64,000 nt of DNA from Streptomyces sp. NBC_01198. GTDB lineage: Bacteria; Actinomycetota; Actinomycetes; Streptomycetales; Streptomycetaceae. Below are positions 48,010 to 55,777 of this stretch, in pieces; the first letter of the stretch is position 1, and the number at the start of each line of letters is the position of its first letter. The position numbers were made by a program, and so were the translations under genes. Under the pieces are notes generated by a model. That model ran no database searches, had not been told where the DNA came from, and worked only from the letters and a program-made list of their open reading frames with translations. Where the stretch lies: positions 5,091,001 through 5,155,000 of the forward strand of contig NZ_CP108568.1 of assembly GCF_036010485.1 (NCBI RefSeq), written 5' to 3'.

Positions 48010-50067
48010 GTGCCCGAGCACGCGAGTGAGGTGACAGCGGCGGGAATCGCCAGGCTGGCGGGTGTCGGAAGGGCCGCCGTCAGCAACTGGCGCCGACGCC
48101 ACGACGACTTCCCCCGGCCCGTCGGTGGCTCAGACACCAGTCCCACCTACGAGCTGACGGCCGTCGAGCGCTGGCTCCACGAGCAGGGCAAGCTCCCCTC
48201 CGTGCCGCCGCACGAGCGGCTCTGGCAGCGGGCCGACAGCCACCCCGACGGCGTGCCGGCCGCGTTGCGCATCGCCGGATCCCTGCTGATGGTCATGCAG
48301 GGGGACCCCGCGCTCTCCGTCAGCTACACCGCCGCGACCGACGACGAGCTCGCCGCCCGCCTGCCGGCCGAGATGGAGACGGCGCTGGCCGCCCGATTCG
48401 GCCCCGAGCACCCGGTGCACCTGCCGGACAGCCTCGACGACGCCGTGCCGCTGCTCCGCACCACCGCGAAGTTCGCCCAGGACACCGGCCCTGCCCAGAC
48501 CTACGAGTTCCTGTTCGGCCGCTATCTGGACGCCAACCCGCGGCAGTTCACCCTCACCCCGCAGGGCCCGGCCGAGCTGATGGCCGCGCTCGCCGGCGAC
48601 CGTCCCGGCCGCGTGCTCGACCCCGCAAGCGGCAGCGGTGCGCTGCTGCGCGCCTCCTCGGCCACCGAGTCCGTGTACGGGCAGGAGATCGACCCCGAGC
48701 TCGCCTCGCTCACCGCGCTGCGGCTCGCCATGGCCACCGACCCGGCCGTCAGCATCCGGATGAGCTCGGGCGACAGCCTGCGCGAGGACGCCCACCGCGA
48801 GCTGACCGTCGACACCGTGCTCTGCCACCCGCCCTTCAACGACCGCAACTGGGGCCACGACGAGCTGGGTTACGACCCGCGCTGGGAGTACGGCTTCCCG
48901 GCCCGTACCGAGTCCGAGCTGGCCTGGCTGCAGCACTCGCTCGCCCATGTCCGCGACGGCGGCACCGTCGTGATGCTCATGCCGCCGGCCGCCGCGTCCC
49001 GCCGGTCCGGCCGCCGGGTCCGCGCCGACCTGCTGCGCAGGGGTGCGCTGCGCGCGGTCGTGGCGCTGCCCGCGGGAGCGGCCCCGCCGCACGGCCTGCC
49101 GCTGCATCTGTGGGTGCTGCGCAAACCGGACCCCGACCGGCGTCCCCCCGGGGAGCTGCTGGTCTTCGACGCCGCCGGAATACCGGAACACGGCGCGGAG
49201 AAGGCGCCCTGGTACGCCGTCAGCGCCGCGGTTCTCGACACGTGGGCGGGCTTCGACCTGCACGGCTCGGTGCCTGACCGCCCCGGGGTCAACCGGACGC
49301 TGCCGGTGATCGAGCTGCTCGACGACGACGTGGACGTGACCCCGGCCCGGCATCTGCCACCGCCCACCGCCGAAGGGGGCGCGGCCGCGCTGGAGTCGGT
49401 GCGTGACCGGCTGGCGCAGACCCTGCGCCGCACCGCGGAGATAGCCCCCGCACCTCCGGCGGTCGGCGAGCCCGCCCGCTGGCCGACCACCACCGTCGGC
49501 GAACTCGCGCGGGCCGGCGCCCTGCTGATGCGGGCTGGCGGCGGAGGCACCGCCCCGGCGGACGGTTCGGCCGCGGGCCACGCCGTGCTGACCGAGCACG
49601 ACGTGGTCGTCGGCGGCGAACCGACGGGGCTGCTCCCGCCGGGCCGGCCGGACGGCACCGTCGAGGAGCCGGCGCTCGTCGAGGAGGGCGACGTGGTGGT
49701 GCCGGTCCTCGGCGGCGGCGCGGTGGCCCGGGTGGTGGACGGCGCCGCGGCCGGCGCCGCGCTGGGGCGCAACGTGTATCTGCTGCGCCCGGACACCACC
49801 GCCCTCGACCCGTGGTTCCTCGCCGGGTTCCTGCGCGGCACCGCCAACAACCGTCAGGCCAGCAGCTTCGCCTCGACCTCCACCAGGCTCGACGTGCGTC
49901 GGCTCCAGGTGCCGCGGCTGCCGCTGGCCGACCAGCGGCGGTACGGGGAGCGCTTCCGCACGCTGGCGGCGTTCGAGGAGACGCTGCGTCAGGCCACGCA
50001 GCTCGGCGACCAGCTCGTCCGGGGCCTCTACGACGGACTGACCGACGGGACGGTGCGTCCCGGATAG
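48010..50067 (+). CDS. Orphan N6-adenine DNA methyltransferase-like protein (HTH + M + S-like)
   Basis: This 685-residue protein has an N-terminal helix-turn-helix (about 8-52, AAGIARLAGVGRAAVSNWRRR). An HsdM-like methyltransferase domain (about 155-430) has SAM motif VLDPASGSGALL (about 202-213) and a motif IV reading LCHPPFNDRNWGHDELGYD. Motif IV is normally (N/D)PP(F/Y); here the first residue is histidine (H273). The C-terminal part (about 490-685) resembles a type I specificity half with LRGTANNRQA and VPRLPLADQRRYGERFRTL. No restriction subunit is nearby. AAGGAG precedes the GTG at 48010. It may be a regulatory or inactive methylase rather than a defence enzyme. Confidence 0.8.
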   Translation: MPEHASEVTAAGIARLAGVGRAAVSNWRRRHDDFPRPVGGSDTSPTYELTAVERWLHEQGKLPSVPPHERLWQRADSHPDGVPAALRIAGSLLMVMQGDPALSVSYTAATDDELAARLPAEMETALAARFGPEHPVHLPDSLDDAVPLLRTTAKFAQDTGPAQTYEFLFGRYLDANPRQFTLTPQGPAELMAALAGDRPGRVLDPASGSGALLRASSATESVYGQEIDPELASLTALRLAMATDPAVSIRMSSGDSLREDAHRELTVDTVLCHPPFNDRNWGHDELGYDPRWEYGFPARTESELAWLQHSLAHVRDGGTVVMLMPPAAASRRSGRRVRADLLRRGALRAVVALPAGAAPPHGLPLHLWVLRKPDPDRRPPGELLVFDAAGIPEHGAEKAPWYAVSAAVLDTWAGFDLHGSVPDRPGVNRTLPVIELLDDDVDVTPARHLPPPTAEGGAAALESVRDRLAQTLRRTAEIAPAPPAVGEPARWPTTTVGELARAGALLMRAGGGGTAPADGSAAGHAVLTEHDVVVGGEPTGLLPPGRPDGTVEEPALVEEGDVVVPVLGGGAVARVVDGAAAGAALGRNVYLLRPDTTALDPWFLAGFLRGTANNRQASSFASTSTRLDVRRLQVPRLPLADQRRYGERFRTLAAFEETLRQATQLGDQLVRGLYDGLTDGTVRPG

Positions 50068-50160
50068 TTGTCCACAGGTCGTGGAGGAAGCGTCGCGGCG
50101 TGTCCGTTGCGGCCGATACGCTCTCGATCAGGCAACCGCTTCGACGACCAGGAGCATCAG

Positions 50161-50790
50161 ATGTACGGCCCCGGCATCGCCCCGCCGCAACCCCGCCCCG
50201 CCGGGCGTGCGACCGTGCTCTGGCTGCGCGTGCTCTTCACCGCTCTGCCGGTGCTGTCACTCGGCTTCCTCGCGTGGGGCTCGCTGCTGCGGCTTGCCCT
50301 GGTGCGCAAGAACCCGCTGGACTGGGCGCTGATGGTGATCGACATCGTCGCGATCGTCGTCGGCTACACGCTGGTCGGGCTGGCCCACGACAACACCGAC
50401 ACCTGGCAGTCCAACGCGGGAACGTTGACGGTGCTGGTGTGCATGTTCGGCACCCCCGCCTACTTCCTCGTGATGGACATCAGGGGCAAGGGGCCCCGGC
50501 CGGCCGGCTACACGACGCCGACCGGATACCCGCCGAATCCGTACGCGACCGGGTACGGCCCGGTGCCCGCGCCGATGGGCGCGGGTCGGGAGCAGGGCGG
50601 GATACCCCGGTCCGCGCCGATGCAGAGCCAGGCGCCGACCCCGACCCCGACGCCCACCCCGATGCCGCCCCACACGCCGATGCCCGCCCGGCCGCCCGTG
50701 TCCGGGCAGTCCCCGGCGCCGCGGATCGACCAGGTGCGGGCCGAGCTGGACGAGTTGAGCGACTACCTCCTCAAGGAGGAGGGCCGGTGA
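50161..50790 (+). CDS. Small membrane protein with proline-rich tail
   Basis: This 209-residue protein has about three transmembrane helices (about 15-42, 52-72 and 84-106). A cytoplasmic Pro/Thr/Met-rich region (TPTPTPTPMPPHTPMP) follows, ending in the amphipathic motif RIDQVRAELDELSDYLLKEE. The ATG at 50161 has GGAG six bases upstream. Its stop overlaps the kinase start by 4 bases, so it is translationally coupled to the kinase and is a likely partner or substrate. Confidence 0.8.
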   Translation: MYGPGIAPPQPRPAGRATVLWLRVLFTALPVLSLGFLAWGSLLRLALVRKNPLDWALMVIDIVAIVVGYTLVGLAHDNTDTWQSNAGTLTVLVCMFGTPAYFLVMDIRGKGPRPAGYTTPTGYPPNPYATGYGPVPAPMGAGREQGGIPRSAPMQSQAPTPTPTPTPMPPHTPMPARPPVSGQSPAPRIDQVRAELDELSDYLLKEEGR

Positions 50791-52328
50791 TCGGTCGGCT
50801 CATCGCCGGCCGGTACGAACTGTCCACCGTCATCGGCCAGGGCGGCATGGGCCAGGTGTGGACGGCGTACGACCGGCGGCTCGACCGTCGGGTCGCGGTG
50901 AAGCTGTTGCGGCCCGACAAGGTCGCCGGCGGTGACGACGCCGACGACCTGCGCCGGCGGTTCGACCGGGAGTGCCGGGTCACCGCCCAGGTCGACCACC
51001 CGGGCCTGGTGACCGTCCATGACGCGGGGGCGGACGGCGACGAGCTGTATCTGGTGATGCAGTACGTGGAGGGGGCCGATCTCGGCGACCATCTCGCAGA
51101 GCACGAGCCGTATCCGTGGCCGTGGGCGGTGGCGGTGGCGGCGCAGTTGTGCGCCGTGCTGTCGGCGGTGCACGCGGTGCCGATAGTCCACCGCGACCTC
51201 AAGCCGCGCAATGTGATGGTCCGTCCGGACGGCACGATCACGGTGCTCGACCTGGGGGTGGCGTCGGTGATGGACACCGACACCACCCGGCTGACCCACA
51301 CCGGTTCGCCGATCGGCAGCCCGGCGTACATGGCGCCGGAGCAGGCGATGGGCGGCGCGGTCGGCCCGCGCACCGACCTGTACGCGCTCGGCGTGCTGCT
51401 GCACGAACTGCTCAGCGGCAATGTGCCGTTCGCCGGCACCACGGCGCTCGGCGTGCTGCACCGGCACCTGTACGAGGCGCCCGTGCCGCTGCGGCAGTTC
51501 CGGCCGGAGGTGCCCGAGCCGCTGGAGTCCCTGGTGCTGCGGCTGCTCGGCAAGGACCCGGAGCACCGGCCCGCCGGCGCGCTGGACGTCTACCGCGAGC
51601 TGGCCGCGCTGCTTCCGCCGCCGCATTCGGCGCACCGGGCGCCGGGGCCGCTCGACCCGACGCGGCCCTTCCTGCGGCCCCAGGCGCCCTGGCCCGAGCA
51701 CGCCGCGGCACCCGCTCCCGCCGTGGCCGCACCGGTGCCGCCCCCGCTGCCGGCGCAGGCGCCGCGGCGCGCCGACCTGGCGGCGGCCGTCGACGAGGTC
51801 AAGCGGTTGCTTGACGCCGGCCGGATCACCCAGGCCGTCGACCTGCTCGGCGGCATCATCCCGGCCGCCGCGGAGAAGCACGGCGAGCACTCGCCGGTCC
51901 TGCGCGCGCTGCGCAAGCAGTACGCGGCGACGTTGATGGAGGACGGGCAGTATCGCCGGGCGCTGCCCGAACTGCGGCTGCTGTCAGAGGAGTTCGCCGC
52001 GCAGTACGGCGGCGCCGACCGCCAGGCGCTGCAGTTCCGCTACGAGGCGGCCCAGTGCCTGGAGCAGCTCGGCGACCCCAGGGCCGCGCTGTCCGAATAC
52101 CGCGTGCTGCTGCCGTACTTCGAGCAGTACGCCGCCACCAGCCCCGGCACCCCGCTGGACATCCGCCGCAGGACGGCCCATCTGCTGCTGTCCGTCGGCG
52201 ACCCGGCGGCCGCCCGCGACGTCCTCACCCGGCTCCTCTACGACGCCGACCGCGTGCACGGCCCGCACCACCCCTTCCCCGCCGAGATCCGCAGGACCCT
52301 GGCCTGGCTCGGCCAGGTCCAGGCGTGA
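50787..52328 (+). CDS. Soluble Ser/Thr protein kinase with C-terminal TPR-like region
   Basis: In this 513-residue protein, residues 8-275 form a Hanks-type kinase: glycine loop GQGGMGQVW, VAVKLL with K39, HRDLKPRN (D137, N142), metal-binding LDLG (D155), and MAPEQ (E185). These residues are intact, so it should be active. A Pro/Ala-rich linker (about 275-330) leads to TPR-like helices (about 335-513: DEVKRLLDAGRITQAVDLL, YAATLMEDGQYRRALPELR, YEAAQCLEQLGDPRAALSEY, LLLSVGDPAAARDVL). No transmembrane helix or PASTA repeat is present. The coupled membrane protein upstream may recruit it to the membrane. The target is unknown. Confidence 0.9.
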   Translation: MIGRLIAGRYELSTVIGQGGMGQVWTAYDRRLDRRVAVKLLRPDKVAGGDDADDLRRRFDRECRVTAQVDHPGLVTVHDAGADGDELYLVMQYVEGADLGDHLAEHEPYPWPWAVAVAAQLCAVLSAVHAVPIVHRDLKPRNVMVRPDGTITVLDLGVASVMDTDTTRLTHTGSPIGSPAYMAPEQAMGGAVGPRTDLYALGVLLHELLSGNVPFAGTTALGVLHRHLYEAPVPLRQFRPEVPEPLESLVLRLLGKDPEHRPAGALDVYRELAALLPPPHSAHRAPGPLDPTRPFLRPQAPWPEHAAAPAPAVAAPVPPPLPAQAPRRADLAAAVDEVKRLLDAGRITQAVDLLGGIIPAAAEKHGEHSPVLRALRKQYAATLMEDGQYRRALPELRLLSEEFAAQYGGADRQALQFRYEAAQCLEQLGDPRAALSEYRVLLPYFEQYAATSPGTPLDIRRRTAHLLLSVGDPAAARDVLTRLLYDADRVHGPHHPFPAEIRRTLAWLGQVQA

Positions 52329-52356
52329 GGGCGGCGGGAACACGGCCGCGGCCTGC

Positions 52357-53877
52357 TCAGTCGCGCCGCAGCACCACGTAGCCGCCGGCGTCGGCGATCA
52401 GTGAGTAGCGGGCCTGCGGGTGCAGTTGCAGGGCGTAGCCGACGGGGTCCTGGAGCCAGTCGGAGCGGTTCTCGAACGCCAGGTAATCCGGCGCCCGGTC
52501 GCCGGTCTGCCCGACCCAGTAGACGGTGGTGCGCCGCACCAGGCGGCTGAGCGGCCCGACGTTCGCCTCCACCGTGGCACCGTCGGGGATCGCGGCGAGG
52601 GCCCGCTTGGCGGCCCTGGTCGGGGCGTCGACCTGATAGGCGACCCGGTGCGTCAGCCCGGCCAGCGGCAGTTGGGTGCTCAGGGCGAGTGCGGCGCCCA
52701 GCATGACGGGCGGCACCGCCCGGACGAAGGAGCGCAGCCACTCCGGCGCCCAGCGCCGGCCCGGGGCACCGAGCAGCGCCGCGCGGTCCACCGCGGCGAG
52801 GAAGACCACCGGCATGAGCACGGCGTTGTAGTGCCAGGCGGTGCCCCAGTTCTCCGGGTAGTGGGACAGGAAGCGCCAGCCGAGCGTCGGCACCACGACC
52901 AGCAGCAGCGGCGAACCGAGCGCGAGCAGCCCGCCGGCCGGCAGCAGGATCCACAGCACCGTGCGCAGCGCGGTGACCACCGGGACGTGGGCGGTGATGG
53001 ACCCGTCGCCGTTGATGTGGTTCAGGGCGTCGTAGCCGGGGCCGTGGAAGGCCGGGATGAGCCAGCTGACCTCCCAGGCCGAGGCGACGGCGCCGAAGAC
53101 CGCCAGGCCGAGCGCCCAACTGCGGACGAAGGAGCCGCCTTTGGCGCCGCGCACGGTGTCGTGGCCGGCCCGCAGCCACACCACCGCGCCGATCATCGCG
53201 ACCGCGGCGCCCATGTCCTCCTTGACCAGCACCAGCGGCACCGCCCACCCCATCGCGGTCCGCCAGCGCCGCCGCAGCACCGCGGCGAGGGAGAAGGCCA
53301 GCAGCGGCACGGCGAAGGCGATCTCGTGGAAGTCGAAGTCGACCGCCCGCTGCACCCCCCAGGACAGCCCGTAGGCGGCGCCCAGGGCCAGCCCGCGGCC
53401 GCGGTCGAGCAGGTGCGCCGCGGCGCGCGTCACGGGCACCACCGAGAGTGCGAACAGCAGCGCCTGGGCGACCAGCAGGGTCGCCGGGGTGGGGAAGACC
53501 CGGTAGAAGGGCGCGATCAGGGCGGTGATCGGGCTGAAGTGGTCGCCGAGCACGTCGAAGCCCGGCCCCTTGAGGTCGGCGACGGGTGCGTGCAGATGGG
53601 CGTAACCGCGCACCGCCTGCTCGAAGATGCCCAGGTCCCAGGACATCGTCTCCATGCGGCGGTAGCGCGAGAGCGACAGCGCCGCGTAGAGGGCCAGGAA
53701 GCCGGTGGCCAGCAGCCACGGGTCGAGGCGGGCCGGCAGCCGCCACCGCCGCACCGCCGCGGGCGCGGCCGCCGGCCCGGTGGCCGTCCGCCGTGCGGGC
53801 ACGGTCGCGGCGATGTCCCGCAGCCCGGACTCCTGGGCCGGCAGTACGGCCTCCGCACTGTCCCTGTCGCCGTCCAT
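52357..53877 (-). CDS. DUF2079 polytopic membrane protein (paralogue 2)
   Basis: This 506-residue protein is colinear with the DUF2079 protein at 45339-46937 and shares long identical stretches such as GDHFSPITALIAPFYRVFP, YGLSWGVQRAVDFDFHE and FLSHYPENWGTAWHYNAV. It lacks that protein's hydrophilic insertion. About ten helices are predicted. GGGAGGA precedes the ATG at 53877. It is convergent with the kinase gene with a 28-base gap. It is probably a GT-C-like transferase by topology; the substrate is unknown. Confidence 0.85.
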   Translation of the reverse strand: MDGDRDSAEAVLPAQESGLRDIAATVPARRTATGPAAAPAAVRRWRLPARLDPWLLATGFLALYAALSLSRYRRMETMSWDLGIFEQAVRGYAHLHAPVADLKGPGFDVLGDHFSPITALIAPFYRVFPTPATLLVAQALLFALSVVPVTRAAAHLLDRGRGLALGAAYGLSWGVQRAVDFDFHEIAFAVPLLAFSLAAVLRRRWRTAMGWAVPLVLVKEDMGAAVAMIGAVVWLRAGHDTVRGAKGGSFVRSWALGLAVFGAVASAWEVSWLIPAFHGPGYDALNHINGDGSITAHVPVVTALRTVLWILLPAGGLLALGSPLLLVVVPTLGWRFLSHYPENWGTAWHYNAVLMPVVFLAAVDRAALLGAPGRRWAPEWLRSFVRAVPPVMLGAALALSTQLPLAGLTHRVAYQVDAPTRAAKRALAAIPDGATVEANVGPLSRLVRRTTVYWVGQTGDRAPDYLAFENRSDWLQDPVGYALQLHPQARYSLIADAGGYVVLRRD

Positions 53878-54182
53878 GCGCGGGTCCTCCCTTCGCGTCG
53901 GCGGCCCCGCCATGCTCCACGGCTCGCCCGATCCGCCCCGGTTCGGGGTGTCACCAGCTTGACCACGGTGAGGGCCGGTCCCGATCGCGGCACGCCGACA
54001 TTGATCCGGTCGCCGCAGTCGGCGGCAGTGGCGGTGTCCGGGGAGCCGTAGTCTCCGCCGCTGGGGGAAGGCAGTTGACAATATGTTCTTCCGTTCTTCG
54101 CATCGCCCGCCGCACCCGGCCGGGCGACCCGCCACCACCTGACCCGGCCCCGGGACTCCCGGACGACCTTTGAGAGGCGCAG
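53878..54182. other. 305-bp divergent intergenic region
   Basis: It lies between the minus-strand DUF2079 gene and the plus-strand nuclease gene. TTGACA at 54075-54080 is a perfect -35-like hexamer in an AT-rich pocket (ACAATATGTTCTT), but no good -10 lies 17-18 bases downstream. GAGAGG just before 54183 serves the nuclease gene. No gene or palindrome could be supported. Confidence 0.45.
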
Positions 54183-54923
54183 ATGGCGCACACAGCGCAC
54201 ACGAACACCAGGGCCGCACGCACCCTGGTCTGCACGGCGGCCCTCGCCGTCGCCCTGGGCGGCACCCTGGCGGGCTGCAAGGACCCGACGGTCGACGCGG
54301 GCACCGGCAGTTCCTCGTCCTCCGGCGCGAGCGCCCCGAGCGGCCACGCGGGCAAGGGCAGCGCCCTGGCCGCGGTCGGCGACCTGACCGTGAAGGGCCG
54401 GGCGCCGAAGACCGGTTACTCGCGGGACCGCTTCGGTCCCGCATGGGCGGACACCGACCACAACCACTGCGACACACGCGACGACATACTCAAACGCGAC
54501 CTGCGCCAGACGTCGTTCCGGGACGGCGCGAAGAAGTGCATCGTGACGTCGGGGACGCTCGCCGACCCCTACACCGGCAAGAAGATCACCTACACGCGCG
54601 GTGCGAGCAAGGTCGACATCGACCATGCCGTGGCCCTGTCCGACGCCTGGCAGAAGGGCGCCGCACAGTGGAAGGACGACAAGCGGGAGGACTTCGCCAA
54701 CGACCCGCTCAACCTGCTGGCCGTCGACTCGTCGACCAACCGGCGCAAGAGCGACGGCGACACCGCCACCTGGCTGCCGCCGAACGCCGCCTACCGCTGC
54801 GACTACGTGGCGCGGCAGGTCGCGGTGAAGAAGAAGTACGGCCTGTGGGTGACCTCAGCCGAGCGCGACGCCATGCGCAAGGTGCTGGGCGGCTGCTCCG
54901 ACGAGAAGCTGCCGACCGGCTGA
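54183..54923 (+). CDS. Secreted HNH-type nuclease lipoprotein
   Basis: This 246-residue protein has a signal peptide with lipobox GTLAGC (about residue 31), a Ser/Gly-rich spacer and a C-terminal HNH domain of the GmrSD-C/DUF1524 sort. Motifs are GYSRDRFGPAWADTDHNHCDTRDDIL, DIDHAVALSDAWQKGA (the DH pair and a later histidine-like site) and NLLAVDSSTNRRKSD (the N). Such proteins are cell-surface or secreted DNases for nucleotide scavenging or for DNA released by lysis. A hairpin terminator follows the stop. It is not a restriction subunit despite the shared domain. Confidence 0.88.
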   Translation: MAHTAHTNTRAARTLVCTAALAVALGGTLAGCKDPTVDAGTGSSSSSGASAPSGHAGKGSALAAVGDLTVKGRAPKTGYSRDRFGPAWADTDHNHCDTRDDILKRDLRQTSFRDGAKKCIVTSGTLADPYTGKKITYTRGASKVDIDHAVALSDAWQKGAAQWKDDKREDFANDPLNLLAVDSSTNRRKSDGDTATWLPPNAAYRCDYVARQVAVKKKYGLWVTSAERDAMRKVLGGCSDEKLPTG

Positions 54924-54932
54924 TCCGCCGCC

Positions 54933-54959
54933 CGCCGGCCCGCGGACGGCGGGCCGGCG
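54933..54959 (+). terminator. Hairpin terminator after the nuclease gene
   Basis: CGCCGGCCCGC and GCGGGCCGGCG form an 11-bp perfect stem with a 5-base loop, 9 bases after the stop codon. Confidence 0.65.
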
Positions 54960-55089
54960 CGGGACGTGCCGCGGCGGCTGTGCGGATCCTGTTGGCCGGA
55001 GTGCTGGCTATCGGCACCCCAGGATCAATATCCTCGTGCTCGATCATCACATCAGCATCGTGAGGCTTGTTCCCTGCCGGGAGGCACCC

Positions 55090-55743
55090 ATGGTCCGCCG
55101 CCGCACCGCCGTCTCGATCGCCGCAGCCGCCCTGCTGCTGGCGTCCCCCGCTCTCACCGCGTGCGGGTCGGGACCGGCGCAGCCCGGCGCCGCGGCCGTG
55201 GTCGGCCGGCAGCGGATCACCGTGTCCACCCTGCAGGACAAGGTCAACGAGGTGCGGGCGGCGCAGGCCGCCTCCCCGCAGGCCGCCCAGCTGGTCGCGG
55301 CGGGCGGCAAGCTGTCGACCCAGACGCTGAGCATGCTGGTGCAGAACACCGTCATCGAGCGGGCCGCCGCCGACGCCGGGGTGACGGTCAGCGACGACGA
55401 GGTGCAGCAGCAGCACGCGGCCGCGCTGCAGCAGTTCGGCGGCAGCGAGCAGGCACTCGACGCGGCGCTGCTGCAGCAGTACGACATCGTCCCGGCCGGC
55501 GCCGACAGCTTCTTCCGAACGAACGCGCTGGTCGGCAAGCTGATCGTGAACCTGGGCTTCCAGCCGGGCAGCGACGGCGGGCAGGCCGCGATCGTGAACG
55601 CCATCGCCAAGACCGCGACCGGCCTGGGCGTGAAGATCAACCCGCGCTACGGCGCCTGGGACGCCAAGAAGGCGATCATCGGTGACGCCAGCGACCCGTG
55701 GGTGGTCACCAGGACCCCGGGCTCGGCCGCGCCGGCGGCGTGA
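55090..55743 (+). CDS. SurA N-terminal-domain lipoprotein (chaperone-like)
   Basis: This 217-residue protein has a signal peptide and lipobox LTAC, then AAVVGRQRITVSTLQDKVNEV, the hallmark start of SurA-type chaperone domains. A helical body rich in Gln and Ala (LSMLVQNTVIERAAADAGV, DEVQQQHAAALQQF) follows. The C-terminus (NPRYGAWDAKKAII) is typical of actinobacterial members. No peptidyl-prolyl isomerase domain is present, so it is probably a folding helper for exported proteins. An AGGAT-caat-ATCCT palindrome lies at 55021-55034, upstream. It sits directly before mazG, the common Streptomyces order. Confidence 0.85.
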   Translation: MVRRRTAVSIAAAALLLASPALTACGSGPAQPGAAAVVGRQRITVSTLQDKVNEVRAAQAASPQAAQLVAAGGKLSTQTLSMLVQNTVIERAAADAGVTVSDDEVQQQHAAALQQFGGSEQALDAALLQQYDIVPAGADSFFRTNALVGKLIVNLGFQPGSDGGQAAIVNAIAKTATGLGVKINPRYGAWDAKKAIIGDASDPWVVTRTPGSAAPAA

Positions 55744-55765
55744 CGCCGTTGTCCGACCCGCGAGG

Positions 55766-55771
55766 TACGTT
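55766..55771 (+). promoter_or_regulatory. Probable -10 box of mazG (leaderless type)
   Basis: TACGTT ends 6 bases before the GTG at 55778, with no ribosome binding site between. Confidence 0.4.
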
Positions 55772-55777
55772 CAAGGG

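Noticed and set aside
48010-52328. Possible Pgl or BREX-type phage defence locus
   Set aside because: A methylase-like gene and a kinase gene are near each other, but there is no PglY-type ATPase, no PglZ phosphatase, and the kinase has a TPR tail unlike PglW.
54075-54080. TTGACA as a full promoter for the nuclease gene
   Set aside because: The hexamer is perfect, but no acceptable -10 box lies at 16-19 bases, so only the region is noted.
54183-54923. GmrSD-like restriction function
   Set aside because: The HNH part resembles the GmrSD C-terminus, but a signal peptide and lipobox place it outside the cell and the GmrS/ATPase part is absent.
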